Below, piece after piece: positions 29,301 through 39,200 of a DNA stretch of 64,000 bases (position 1 is its first letter; every line of letters begins with the position of its first letter). The stretch spans positions 186,001 through 250,000 of the forward strand of contig BGKB01000056.1 in NCBI GenBank assembly GCA_003116975.1. Direction: 5' to 3'. The position numbers were made by a program, and so were the translations under genes. The DNA comes from Aurantiochytrium sp. KH105. Taxonomy: Eukaryota > Sar > Bigyra > Thraustochytrida > Thraustochytriidae. The notes beneath the pieces are model-generated. The model was not told where the DNA came from and made no database searches. It was given only the letters and a program-made list of their open reading frames with translations.

Positions 29301-31395
29301 CAATGCCGCGGACGGTCTCGAGTATGTCTCGGAATTGACTGGAGCGGATCGAACGATCTCGGTCGAAAACGCGCTCGTTCAGGTGCACATCAATACCGCA
29401 ACGGGTATGCTGCAATCTATTCTGGACAAGCGAACAAAGCGAAACACACTCTTGAACCAACGCTTCCTTCAATATCCAGGGTCCCGTAGCGGCACTCACC
29501 TTTTTCGTCCAGAACCAGTGCGCGCTGTGGATTTTGGAAACAAAATCACGCTCGGCGTCACCAAAGGTCCGATTTTCGAGCAGGTTCAAGTCATTGGTAG
29601 CAACGGACTCGGCCAGACCATTCGCGTGTACAAGGAGGTCAGCGGAAGTGATTCCTCTTCGCAAATGCGGGGCGGTGTTGATCCTCAAGATGGAGAAGAG
29701 TTAGACCCTGCTCAAGACTTGCTTTCTGGGGTGGAACTCGCCATTATGGTCGGCTTTGAGGTCGGTATGGACACGGTCATGCGTCTGGAAACGAGCATGG
29801 ACACGGATGGCGTCTTTTATTCCGACAATGCCCTTGGCGAGCTCATCAAACGAACAACACATCGGGAGGCGCCCCTCGCAAGCAATGTGTTTCCCGCTAC
29901 CTCGACGGTAGCGCTGCGAGATAATCAAGCTACGGCAGTGACACGCATGGGCCAAATCTTGGCTCTTGTGAGCAAGACTCCATTCGCCGCAAGCAGTCCC
30001 TTTGCAGACTCGGGGACTGGGACCTTGGAGACCATGTTGCACCGCAACCACGAGGACGACGATGGGCGCGGGCTGGACGAGCCTCTGAACGACTTTTCCA
30101 CGACTCATTTCGCCTGCACACTCTTGGTGGGTACGCCCGGCGAGGTACTGGAGCGGCTTCCGCACGTTCAGCGGCGAACCGTGCGCCCAGCGCGGCCACT
30201 CTATGCTCTTGAGCGCCCGGAGCTCTCCAAGTTGCTTCGGCGCGAGAACTGGGCCTCGCGCTTCAGCACAAGAGTGAGCTTTGCAGCGGACGTTTTGCCT
30301 CGCCAGGTTGAGCTGGAGACTGCTCGCGTGCGGGGGCCGTCTGGGGACCAAGTGCTGCTGCGCTTTCGTAATTTAGGGACTGGCTCGCGGGTGACGTTTG
30401 ATCTCGTGGGAAGGTTCTTCCAAGAGGAGTTTCGCGTGCAGACCCTTCAGGAGACAAGTCTTGCAGGCGGAGCTCTTGCGCACAAACGCTTTGGCGCGCC
30501 GTTTCACGGCTCAAGCTTTGCTTCGCTTGCATCGCACGCCTCCTTCGAGTACATGATACCCCCGCGTGCGTCTACGGGCATTGACAATAATGGGGAGGAC
30601 GGTGACGTCGGTGCTGATCTAAACACTCAGGTTGTCCTTAACCCGGGCGAGATCCGCACCTTCATCGTTTCACTTTCGGTTCTCGAGGACGCGGAGCGCG
30701 TTGTGTCCATCTACGGATCAGCAACGAAAGGCCCAGTGCCGAATATGCGAGGAGGCGGCGGTGGTGGCGGCGGCAAGACGTTGCCGGGGAAAGGAGCCCC
30801 GGGAAGCGGAAGTTTTAACAGTGGCAGCACAGCACGCACCGGAGGCGGTAGCGGCGGCATCAGCAGCGGTAGCGGCAGTTCCAGTGACAGCGTCGCCAAA
30901 GAGAAGAGAAAGGCCGAACTGGAAAAGATTGCCAAGAGTCACAAGACGAACATTGAGTTTCTGCAACAACGGGTGGAGACGTACAAGTCGAGCATTGACG
31001 TCTTGTTGGCGCACATTCAGAACATTGACGCTCAGGGCAAAGTTGATGATGACACTGTGAGTGAGCTCAAGACTCAAGAGCGAAACTTGGACAAGGCCAA
31101 GGCCTCACTGCAGTCCGCTCACCAGGAACTTCGCGACGTGGAGATGCAGATTCAGTCGATCGACTCTTCGTATCAGATTGGCGCAGTCTTCGAGATAGAA
31201 GACGAGATCCGTCTCCGCACGGCAGAGGCTACGGTGCACGGTGCGGTGGCGGGCGCTGCAGCGATGCTGCTGCTCCTGGTTGCCGGCAACTGGATCTTTG
31301 CGGGAGGCTTTCGCCTCGTTCGATCCTATGTGCCCATAAGCATTCGCTTTCACAGCGAAAGCCCGAACCTTGATGAAGAGTCTAAATTAAATTGA
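26314..31395 (+). CDS. Giant GH38 alpha-mannosidase with Gly-rich insertions
   Basis: 1693 residues, intronless. An N-terminal signal anchor (about 54-75) precedes a Gly-rich spacer. The GH38 catalytic domain begins near 117: HSHVD (126-130 region), the nucleophile motif WQADAAGHS with Asp240, YADHKDSYWSG, and the zinc-site HHHAITG (516-522). These residues match zinc-dependent retaining alpha-mannosidases of the Golgi class II type, which trim N-glycans in the secretory pathway. The beta-sandwich part is split by long Gly/Asn/Gln/Met low-complexity insertions at about 650-850 and 920-993, with another at about 1478-1526. A coiled coil (about 1530-1615) and a second hydrophobic segment (about 1640-1664) end the protein. 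Usual length is 1000-1150. The two possible membrane spans suggest an unusual topology. Confidence 0.88.
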   Translation: MPGPGAPPWAAAARGARRHGGARCAGPRPRAPGGRAWARPRIRWRSGPRRRPRAAAAAAALAWALVVACAALVGSANGGFYDNDFGGGGGGDFGGGGGGGGMGMGGLNDFDEAEVNLVIHVVPHSHVDAGWLDTADVAYESSVSVILSKVLEQLENSPDRRFVWAETYFFRRWYAALGQGDKMRVRKLVGSGRFEFVSGGMVEHDEALNSWDAVVDQMTAGHEWLEQHLGVRPTVAWQADAAGHSDATPALLSQMGFEALFLGRVHFRVKQQFSNQRHLEFIWRGKDLSGARERGSGAWRPGDVFTHVMYNGLSAPEGYDFESGKGVRQVTNAKRRAERLVDDLRKWAISYRTHHLFVPFGDTMRFIEADKQFTNMEKLMGFINKNIRDVQIRFSTASEYLRSVRETAAVTALEFPQYIGDFFPYADHKDSYWSGLFSTRMRFKEKCRDVQALARSAEVFFALARARATALGDAPRIGSVNNGQVDAEPMHGPLEWDTKLFQRLGHLREVATWMTHHHAITGASRAQVIQNFNINIDDAQESGSSVLEAAISQLLTKRSADFKAQGPRVRPTLTSVPFNLEQDLIALAEDTGAASAVEHPIILTNPDAVERVEVVHIYVGNDWAALRHVHVVDHEGAAVDAQLYHFMASSPKKARGGAGGGGMGQAFGGRGGYPGGGGGVGGGGGAFAGGGMNAGGAGGFAGGGGAGMGGAGQGQPMRGNQGGFARGQGQFGGNFDPYQQAFPNDAYGGGFNDRTGGGGRMGGGFNNNNNNGGFGGGAGNGFGGSPGANAGMGGNLGNSNGRMRGGGDNYAANDFYGAGGNFNNRMQGRRLQSMQMPMGAGQQQQQQQQKVQTRIFLSFVARVPPLGVTTFFCYTSSPRDRMKNAQLVGAATPVTQVYELANGKILGSRAQQGARGAAGNMYGGGLGGGARGVGGDPYGGGFRQQTQQQMRQPMQGQPQQQLRMRGGGGMQNAGGGGGGSAGGFGGSAADKGANADNAADGLEYVSELTGADRTISVENALVQVHINTATGMLQSILDKRTKRNTLLNQRFLQYPGSRSGTHLFRPEPVRAVDFGNKITLGVTKGPIFEQVQVIGSNGLGQTIRVYKEVSGSDSSSQMRGGVDPQDGEELDPAQDLLSGVELAIMVGFEVGMDTVMRLETSMDTDGVFYSDNALGELIKRTTHREAPLASNVFPATSTVALRDNQATAVTRMGQILALVSKTPFAASSPFADSGTGTLETMLHRNHEDDDGRGLDEPLNDFSTTHFACTLLVGTPGEVLERLPHVQRRTVRPARPLYALERPELSKLLRRENWASRFSTRVSFAADVLPRQVELETARVRGPSGDQVLLRFRNLGTGSRVTFDLVGRFFQEEFRVQTLQETSLAGGALAHKRFGAPFHGSSFASLASHASFEYMIPPRASTGIDNNGEDGDVGADLNTQVVLNPGEIRTFIVSLSVLEDAERVVSIYGSATKGPVPNMRGGGGGGGGKTLPGKGAPGSGSFNSGSTARTGGGSGGISSGSGSSSDSVAKEKRKAELEKIAKSHKTNIEFLQQRVETYKSSIDVLLAHIQNIDAQGKVDDDTVSELKTQERNLDKAKASLQSAHQELRDVEMQIQSIDSSYQIGAVFEIEDEIRLRTAEATVHGAVAGAAAMLLLLVAGNWIFAGGFRLVRSYVPISIRFHSESPNLDEESKLN

Positions 31396-31906
31396 CTTGT
31401 GGTTTATGACAAAGAGGGGACAGGGGACTGACTGTATTTTGCAAAGGAAGAAGAAAGCAGAAGTGCAGGCATAATAGTGTTTGGTTGCCATGACGCAGAT
31501 GAGATGCATACCGGCCTTTTGATTTGAACCAATCAGGACGGATCTTGCGAGCGGAAGATGTATCGAACAATAGGTGTCTTGGCTTGACGTGGCTTGACTT
31601 GGGATTTGGCGGTCGGCACGGTTGGTCGTTCTGATATGCGCGAAAGATCCATGGACGAGGATCGATCACTGTGAATTGAATTTTACGGGAGGATGAGCGG
31701 ATGGACGATAGCTCTGAGTAATATATAAAGACAACAAAAAAAAAGAAATGACGACGGCGGACGGCGGTCGGTCGGCCGATGGGTGCGTTAAGTTGGTCGA
31801 TGTGTTGATGGATCGGTGAAATTCCCAGTCAGAGAGTGGAGACAAAGAGCGAGCGAGTGCGCGCGCGAGCGAGAGATAACGTTTCGGCGATCTCGCCTGC
31901 ATTCGT
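31396..31906. other. Intergenic region between convergent genes
   Basis: About 510 bases between the stops of the mannosidase (+) and the non-RD kinase (-). No distinct feature was seen apart from a short A-run near 31735-31747. Confidence 0.45.
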
Positions 31907-33304
31907 TCAGTCTTCATCTGAGTCGGAAACGAGAAAAGGGGGCTGGTATCCCTGAATCTCCAAGATATTCCAGTCGACCCATGAGAAAAAGGGGTGATTT
32001 TGAAGTTCTGCGAGACCGGCGGCAAAGCCAAGACGGTGTCGGCGGTCTTTTTGTAAAAGGCAGCTTGTGAGATGGCAGACAGCGTCGGAAGCCTCTATGT
32101 CATTTGGGAATGCAATTGGCACAGTGCAAATGTCAACAGCACGAGCTTCGCGGTCTGGGTTAGTGAAGGGTACCTCGCCAAAGATCATCTCGTAGAGAAC
32201 GATTCCCAGACTCCACCAGTCGACCTCGAAGGAATGCAGCATGCGCATAATTTGCTCTGGGCTGGCGTAGTCGAGCGTTCCCGAGGAAGTCACGACGAGC
32301 CGCTTGCCTCTCTCGACGAACTGCAGGTCGTCGTCGGGCGACGCGTCAAGTATGCGGGAGGACACCCCGAAGTCGATGAGCCGTATGTGGCCATTCGCGG
32401 CGATGCAGACGTTTTCTGGCTTGAGATCACCATGCACAATGCCATGGGCGTGGACGTATTCCAACGCGACGGCGATTTCGGCGACGTAGAAGGCGATGTC
32501 AACCTCGGAGAGGTCTTGCTCGCGGATGAGCGTGAAGAGATCGCCGGCAGGGTAGAACTCGAGTCCGAAGCGGAGAGGCGCGTGTGGGCCTTGGTCGTTT
32601 ACGAAGAGAAGCTTGATGACAAAGGCCCCAGTGCTTTCCTCGCCGTCGCCGTTATTATTAGTGTTGTTGTTATTGTTGGAAGGATTCCCTCCCTCGAGAA
32701 TTTGGAGAGCTTCGAGTTCCCGGCGGGACTCTTCACGAGCTTGAGGAGTGTCTCTGAACTCTTTGATGACAATGTGGTCAGCGCCTTCGAAAGAGCTGGG
32801 CGCATGCGCGATGAAGATGCGCGCGTATGCGCCTTCTTGGAGGGTGTGGACCGTCCATCCGTCTGGAGTCTGGTTGTCGCCGTCGAGCCCTTCGCCAAAG
32901 GGCTCGGCGGAGTCCGTTGAGGGTGACAGTGCCTGCGCGATTTGGCCAGCGCTGTTCGCCGCCTCGGCTCCGCTCGGCGTGACGCTGTCGCCGTCGCCGC
33001 TCGCTCCGCTCCCTGCGTTGCTCAACTCCTGCTGGACTTGCTGCTGCTGGAGCTGGTCCTGAAGCGTCGAGGATAACGATTCCCCCTTGCGCAGCATTTC
33101 TTTCTCCGCGTTCTCCGCCGAGGCGCTCGCCGTCCCCCTCATCGCCATCGTCGTTGGCCTCGACGGAGCCAGCGCCGCCGCCGCCGACGACGACGCCGAC
33201 GTTGCCGACGAGAAGCACGCCGAAGCGCTCGCCTTGGCGGCGGTCGTCTCGTCCGCCTCGGCGCGCCTCTCGCCTTTGCTGCCGTCCGCCTCGGCGCGCG
33301 ACAT
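31907..33304 (-). CDS. AGC-like protein kinase with HGD catalytic loop
   Basis: 465 residues from the ATG at 33304; upstream frame lacks an ATG. Residues 1-150 are Ala/Ser/Glu low complexity. The kinase domain starts near 165. Its glycine loop is degraded (EGAYARIFIA). The VIK lysine is present, there is an Asn-rich insertion (SNNNNNTNNN) before the hinge, then IVHGDLKPEN with His291-Gly292-Asp293, DFGVS, SSGTLDYASPEQ and MLHSFEVDWWSLG. The HRD Arg is Gly here, making it a non-RD kinase. The DYASPE and HSFEVDWWS block is shared with the three kinases at 56.8-63.5 kb, so it is a distant member of the same family. Activity seems possible since Lys, catalytic Asp and DFG remain. Confidence 0.85.
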   Translation of the reverse strand: MSRAEADGSKGERRAEADETTAAKASASACFSSATSASSSAAAALAPSRPTTMAMRGTASASAENAEKEMLRKGESLSSTLQDQLQQQQVQQELSNAGSGASGDGDSVTPSGAEAANSAGQIAQALSPSTDSAEPFGEGLDGDNQTPDGWTVHTLQEGAYARIFIAHAPSSFEGADHIVIKEFRDTPQAREESRRELEALQILEGGNPSNNNNNTNNNGDGEESTGAFVIKLLFVNDQGPHAPLRFGLEFYPAGDLFTLIREQDLSEVDIAFYVAEIAVALEYVHAHGIVHGDLKPENVCIAANGHIRLIDFGVSSRILDASPDDDLQFVERGKRLVVTSSGTLDYASPEQIMRMLHSFEVDWWSLGIVLYEMIFGEVPFTNPDREARAVDICTVPIAFPNDIEASDAVCHLTSCLLQKDRRHRLGFAAGLAELQNHPFFSWVDWNILEIQGYQPPFLVSDSDED

Positions 33305-33632
33305 CCGCCGCTCCGCTCCGCGCCTCGCGCTCCCGCGCGGCCTTGCCTCGCCTGCGGCTGCTGCGGCTCCGATTCTGTTCTGCCGCGCGAGTCGCGCTCG
33401 TGCGTCTTCGCTCGACCCTCTTTGCCTTGTCTTTCTTCCTCTCCCCTCCCCCCCCCCCTCCGCCCAAACCACAGTTGGGCCTGTTGCTTCGCGACTTCTT
33501 GCTCCGATTGTGTTCTTTGATCCGAGGGTCTGCCTATACCTCAACGCGCAGAACAGGACAGCAGGAAACGTAGACAAATTTTATCATCCTATCGATCTGG
33601 CGGCTGGGAGTGGTGGCTGGCGCTGCCTCGAG

Positions 33633-33648
33633 TTGCTTGCTTGCTTGT

Positions 33649-33681
<33 letters not shown>

Positions 33682-33682
33682 C
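33633..33682 (+). repeat. (GCTT)n microsatellite
   Basis: About twelve GCTT units with one GTTT variant, located between the divergent HGD kinase promoter and the repeat-rich stretch. Confidence 0.9.
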
Positions 33683-35509
33683 GCCCAGATTCGCTTGGCT
33701 TGCTCGAGCACTTTTACTTGCTTGAGCGTGTTCGCTTGCTTGATTGCCCGAGTTGCTTGCCAGCCGCCAGCCGTTGATTCGCCGCGTTTTCGCTCGGTAT
33801 CCTCTCCCCGAGCTTTACGGAATCCAGGCTCCTGCGTCTCCTCGACTTGCCTTTTCGAGCGTGTCGCCGGGGCTTTCCCTAGAGCTTCTCTGCCTCTTCG
33901 CCCGCGCTCGCCGCGACGCCGCTGCAGCTCCTGCAGATCCTGCGGCGCCAGGACGGGCAGCGCGCGCACGGGCAGCAGCGCGAGCATCGGCGGCAGAAGC
34001 GCGCGAGGCCCCTCAAGAGCCGCGCAAAGCCGTGCGAGAGCCTCCCTGCTTGGCGCTACGCAATTACCAGCGTGCCGGGCCCTTCACTGCAGGCCTGCTG
34101 CATACTTGCAGGACTGTGGGCGAACGCCTCCCTTGCCCTTCGCCAGTCAGGATCGCGCTTGCCCTCGCCTCGCGGCTGCCGCGGGCCAGCCGTCCAGCTG
34201 GCCGCAGCAGCAGTCACCGAAGCGCCGCCAGCCGCGGCTGCTTCGGGAGCCTCGAGTCTGCGCTCTTCGCTCTGCGCTCGGCCGCGTCGAGCGGAAGCCA
34301 GGCGAGGAAAGTTTGCCGCGCCGCTTTGGCCGCTCACAAGCCGCCCTGCACGTTCGTCCCCGACTCATACCACAGGGCCCATCGCGCCGCGCGCCCCTCT
34401 GCTCCAACTATCAAACATCCCCTCACTGCGGGTCCTCTACAGTGCTCCGCGGCTATACTGCAGCACTTGGAGGAGCAGCAGCAGCACCAGGAGCACCCGC
34501 TGCGGGCCCGTCGTTGCGACGGCCGCACCAACGGACGCTGAGATCAAGATGCCCGGAGCCGGCCGCCAGGTCCCGGCCGTTTACTCGTCCGCCGCCCCAG
34601 CCGCGTCGCGCCGGAGAGGCCCGCCGGCCAATTTTAAAGTCTGCGGTATCGAGTCAAGATGAGCCTTCTGCTCCCCCCCTTCCCGCGCGCGTCTTTCACA
34701 GCTGCCCGCAGAGCTTCTTTCCGCCAGCCTGGCGGGAGGGAGGAGTGGAGCGCGTCTTTCCGCCAGCCTGACGTGTGCAAATAGAATTACCTCGTCTCGC
34801 TGCGGGCGGACGAAGGGAGGGAGGGAAGGAGAAAGGAGTTGAGCCTGGCGCTGCTGCAGCTGCTCTCGGGCTCGCTCCTGCGTCGCTGCTTCCCCCGCGG
34901 CCCGCCGCCCGCCCAAGGTAATCAACGTACACACGCGCGTACGCACGCACGCTCGCGCGCTGTCGCTCGCTCTCCTTGCGCTGGCCGAGCCGAGCCATGC
35001 CGACGCGGCGCAATGCAAGGCGACGCTCGCCTTGACGCGCCAGCCAGCCAAACTGACAAAGAGCGGCGGCGGCTCGCCAAACGATCCCACGCCGCCTCCC
35101 ACACCCCAACCACAGTGATCCTGGGGCGACGCGGCATGGGGGTCTTCGCGACGCTTCTGCGGGCTGTCCCTCCTTTCCTACAGTTCTTCTCGTCCCGCCG
35201 GCCGGCAGGCAGCGTCCCCGCACCCCAGAGGGCAGCGACGAAAGACCCCCGCGCTCCCTCCTGCTCCCGTTCTCCCGCTCCCGCTCCGCCGCTCCCGCTC
35301 CGCCGCTCCTCGCCCTCCGAGCGCCGCCTGGCACACCATGGCCAGTGGCCAGCCAGCCAGAGGCCGGGCCCGCGCCTGACCGCGGCTGGCCTGGCCTTTT
35401 TTCTGCCCTAGGCCTCCTCCGACGCGATTTTATCTGCCCTGGGTTCCGACCGAGCGAGGCCTCGGTTGAGGGACGGGCCCGTGGGCGGCAGGGCGGACGA
35501 GGCCCCGCT

Positions 35510-35570
35510 GGACGGATGGATAAATGGCCATGGTGGATGGATGGATGGGTGGATGGACGGACGGATGAAT
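35510..35570 (+). repeat. (GGAT)n-like tetranucleotide array
   Basis: Imperfect GGAT/GGAC/GGGT units over about 60 bases. Confidence 0.85.
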
Positions 35571-35776
35571 GCGGCGCGGGAGATCGTGACCGCGAGAACG
35601 GCACGGGTTTTTCGCCTTTCATTTTGTTGTTCTGGGGCGAAGCTTCTTGGCGGCGCCAGAAAAGAAGAAATGCGAAGCGGCATAATTCTGCTGCGGGAGC
35701 ACACGCAATACACGACGGAGTGCGAACGACATGTGGGCTTTGCGCGCCGGCTGTGGGCGCGGGCGGCTGTGGAAAC

Positions 35777-35854
35777 AGGCCAGGTCAGGTCAGGCCAGGA
35801 CAGGACAGGACAGGACAGGACAGGACACCAGGACACCAGCACGACACGACACGA
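35777..35854 (+). repeat. Pentanucleotide minisatellite (CAGGA)n
   Basis: A run of CAGGT, CAGGC and CAGGA units grading into GGACACCA and ACGAC units, nearly 80 bases in all. Confidence 0.88.
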
Positions 35855-37457
35855 CTCTCTCAGACTTTCGCGCGCCTGCCTGAGCCAGGAGGTTCGCGGC
35901 CGGCCTTGGTTCATTCAATGATTCAATGATTGGTTGGTCTTCGCGGCCGGCCTGTGCAGCTTCTGCGCCGCCGCGAGCCGCGAGCCGTGGTTTCTTTCCG
36001 GCGACCATGTCAAGGGTTTGCTTTGGGTATAGCCTGAATACAGGATTCGCATGTTTAGATACCAAGCGAACGATTGTCTCTCTTCGGCGTGTGACTTCTC
36101 CGATTGGAAAATAAGGGCCATCGAGAAACGCGTCGACCGCCTCCTCGAGCGAGCTGTCGCAGCTTGTTGGCGCTGTCAGCTGCAGACCGCAGCGCACGCT
36201 CCTTGCCTCCTTCGACCGCTTGCTTTTTCTACACCTTCTCCATCGACCAATCGTTCGCGCAAAGCGCAACGCTTGCACGCCCCGAGAAGCTCGCTCTCCT
36301 CGCGCACGACGCACACCATTTCTCGACCGCGGAACGTCTTTCGAACGCGCTTCAAGTCTTCCGTTGATCCATCGTTGACGGATCGATCGATCGAGCATCG
36401 ATCAAGCAACCAAGCAAACCAAGCAACCCATCATTCCATCGATCAATCAATCTGCGTCCTTCACCTTTTCTTTGAGCTCGGATCCCAGGGTGAGTTCTTG
36501 CGGCGCGGCGAGGAGGACGAAAGCGCTGAGGGGAGCGCGTCCTAGAGGGCGAGATATGACGCCGCGGCGAAGAAGGAAAAGTTTGCTCCGGAGAAGCTGC
36601 GAGACAATTTCCGAGCGCTGCCGCTCGGAATCCGAGTGGCAACTCGTTGGCTCTGCACGAAATGCGCCGCGTCGTCCGAGACGTGAGACCACGTCACGGT
36701 GGTTGGCGGCTTCGCTGGCCAAGAATGGCGCTTTGTCGGCGCAGAAGAGTCGGTGGGCTCGCTGCCGCGCCGTGGTGGCGAACAAGTACACGTACCCGGG
36801 AGGTGAGCAAGCTCGATGAGTGAGTGAGTGCCCGATCGCCGTCGAGTCAAGAGCAAGAAAGGCGAGCGGGAGGAGAATGAACGAATTATATCGCATTGCT
36901 CCTGCCGGTCAAGTGGCAGCGGCACGGATGGCGGCTGCCGCCACACATGGCAAGATATGCCACTGGTGTATGGACGTCTGAGAAAGTATGAGAATGAGAA
37001 CCCGAGTTTGCGGGTGTGTTCGAGGCTCTCGTCCTACACGCTTCCATGCGCCGACCGCGAGAGGCTTGACGAGGCTCTGCAGATCCTGGCCATCGAGTAT
37101 ACCTGCCCCACGGAGAACCCCGAGGGTCACTCAGGCATTTGCAGTTGATCGCGCTGTTGCTTCGTTGGTTTCTCTGTTGGTGATCATCGGCGGAGCGGAG
37201 CGGAGCGATCAGCTCCAGCACCGACGCCTGCTTCTCCATTCTTTGGCATGGCCTGTGCAGGGTGTTCTTTGGCGAAACTGCGCTGCCTTTGCTCTGTCCA
37301 AGCCGTCTTCCGCGTCGCGCGAGCATGCTGCGCGCGCAGAGGCAGCCGCCCTCGTCGCGCTGGCCAGCTTGAGTAGCGAGAGCAAGCCAAGCCAAGGCAA
37401 GCCAGGTTGACTCGAAGAGCGGCAGCCGAAAAGCACAAAGCCGCAACAGCCGCGACC

Positions 37458-39200
37458 ATGCTGCAGGGCGCAGCGCGTCGCGCGAGTACGGCGCAGACGC
37501 GGGGCCTCGGCACGCGCGTGCCGAGGCCCCGGCGGCCGCGAAGGCGGCCCGCCGCGCAAGCAGTCGCGCGCCATGGCCCCTCGAGTCTTGGGATGGCGGG
37601 CGCGCGAATGCTGGCCACCGAAGCGGGCACCACGCGCGAGCACTTCCACAAGACGCTCGGAAAGGGCGCGGCGGCCGGGACGCTGGACGTGACCAAACCG
37701 CTCGAGCTCCTCAAGCTTTTCAGTAGCCGTATGCGCGAAGACGAGGAAAAGGAGGAATTGCAGGCCTTGAGAGAGGACCTTATGAACCTCAAAGAAAAAG
37801 CCTGCGACATCCCCACGCCACTCTCGTCCCGGCCCGAAGTCCGCAAAGCTGTCTTCGGCATGCGCAAGGCGCAGACCGCATTCTTGCAGCAGTTTCACCG
37901 CAGACTCAGCGAGCTCGAAAAGGCCTCCGCATTCAAACTCCTCGTCTTGTGGGAACAACAGGAACGAGGTTCCGAGGACGCATACAAGACCTTTGTGCGC
38001 GACATCATGTACCTAGAAAAGCAAATCGAACTTATCCATGATCCCAAGGAGAGAGCCATTGCGCGCATGGACTGGCGAAAAACCTTTCGTGCGTGGGTGA
38101 TCCTCCATCTTCTGCAGGACGAAAAGGTAATCGTTCATTTTGACAAGTCAAGGAACGCGATGGAATTCTACGAGTCATCCTCATCAATGGACAAAATGCC
38201 ACTCGTATATGCTGCCATCTTCCCGGCATACCATGCCCTCATTCCAAACGCCGCCCCCGAGATTCCCGCGCCAGACGACAGTGCAAAGTGGTTTCATGAT
38301 CGCCTGCCCGTTGCCATCGAGCGCTCAGCAATCTGGATTAGCTCATCTTTTCGCTCAGTCAAGGACCAAGAGACCTCCGTTGTCCTTCACGCCGTCTTTC
38401 GCTTCGCACTGGGCGCCATTGGGAAGCAGTTGGCACTTTCCCCCACCGAATTCGCAGCCGCGCTTAGCGAGGTTGCGTCGCGGGCTGTGCACGAGGTTTT
38501 TTGGCGGACTCCGGGCCCCAAGCGCTACATCGCACCGCACGCGGTCCCCCAGGTTGAATCGCACATCAACGCTCTTGGTCTCCCAACCACTAGCATCTAT
38601 TCTCGTGGACCAGACTCGACACCCCTCAGTTTGCACCATGGCACCTACGCGTGGCCGGTCCCAGGCGCACCAGGCGTCTCTATTGATCCCAAGGCTTGTC
38701 ACATCATCATGAGTCACATCATGTTGCGTCGTGAGGATGGCAGCATTGCGAGCTTGCCCTTTCGAAGTCGTACAAGAGGACTTTACGCTACGGATGCCGA
38801 CGACAATGAAGATCTATATAAAGGCGGCTCTCCAGACGACCGGCGGTTTGTTTATTCAGCCATTGCAGTTTCCTTTACAGTCCCAGTCGAGAACCGCACC
38901 CTCTTTGGCGATTTCCTGCCCGGGGTGCCCAAAACCGAAAATGTCGTCTTCAAAAAGCTTCTCACCGTGGAAATAGACTTGCCGCGAGACGTATTCCTCC
39001 CGCGCAAGGAGCTCGATTCGGTCAAGGGCTCAGGCGCTCTTCAACGAGCTCTCCACCCCGATGGCGCGGAGGTCTTGAAGGACCGTGCGGACATTCTTGC
39101 TCCTCCTTTCAACGCCCGAGTCACGGGCATATATGCGACAAATGAACCTACCGCACTCATGAATAGCGCGCGTTCCCTCTTACGGGCATCCCTCTCGTGA
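37458..39200 (+). CDS. Probable mitochondrial protein of unknown function
   Basis: 580 residues from the ATG at 37458; the frame is open further upstream only from a TTG. The first 50 residues are rich in Arg, Ala, Ser and Thr and nearly free of acidic residues, a good mitochondrial presequence. The mature part has a predicted helical section (about 80-230, with charged heptads and LLKLFSSRMREDEEKEE), then a more globular region with Pro-rich and aromatic motifs such as LHHGTYAWPVPG and ERSAIWISSSF. I recognise no family. The frame is long, intronless and has balanced composition in its 3' three quarters, so it is clearly a gene. Confidence 0.7.
   Translation: MLQGAARRASTAQTRGLGTRVPRPRRPRRRPAAQAVARHGPSSLGMAGARMLATEAGTTREHFHKTLGKGAAAGTLDVTKPLELLKLFSSRMREDEEKEELQALREDLMNLKEKACDIPTPLSSRPEVRKAVFGMRKAQTAFLQQFHRRLSELEKASAFKLLVLWEQQERGSEDAYKTFVRDIMYLEKQIELIHDPKERAIARMDWRKTFRAWVILHLLQDEKVIVHFDKSRNAMEFYESSSSMDKMPLVYAAIFPAYHALIPNAAPEIPAPDDSAKWFHDRLPVAIERSAIWISSSFRSVKDQETSVVLHAVFRFALGAIGKQLALSPTEFAAALSEVASRAVHEVFWRTPGPKRYIAPHAVPQVESHINALGLPTTSIYSRGPDSTPLSLHHGTYAWPVPGAPGVSIDPKACHIIMSHIMLRREDGSIASLPFRSRTRGLYATDADDNEDLYKGGSPDDRRFVYSAIAVSFTVPVENRTLFGDFLPGVPKTENVVFKKLLTVEIDLPRDVFLPRKELDSVKGSGALQRALHPDGAEVLKDRADILAPPFNARVTGIYATNEPTALMNSARSLLRASLS

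Larger units (their letters stand above)
33305..37457. other. Repeat-rich 4.1-kb stretch without supported gene
   Basis: Contains a (GCTT)n array (33633-33682), GGAT-type repeats (35510-35570), a GGACA minisatellite (35777-35854) and GATC-rich short repeats (36370-36450). Long Arg/Ala/Pro frames on both strands are compositional. Two short stretches look more coding than the rest: minus strand about 35980-36130 and plus strand 36957-37148, the latter a 63-residue frame from an ATG. Neither has a recognisable domain, and both may be exons of a spliced gene I cannot resolve. Confidence 0.4.

Noticed and set aside
33641-34771. Plus-strand 376-residue frame
   Set aside because: Starts within a GCTT repeat and is Arg/Pro/Ser/Ala-rich, with parallel frames of equal quality.
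36556-37148. Possible spliced small gene, ending in a 63-residue frame from the ATG at 36957
   Set aside because: A GTGAGC donor near 36801 is canonical, but no consistent acceptor or family could be found, so it is mentioned only as a hint.
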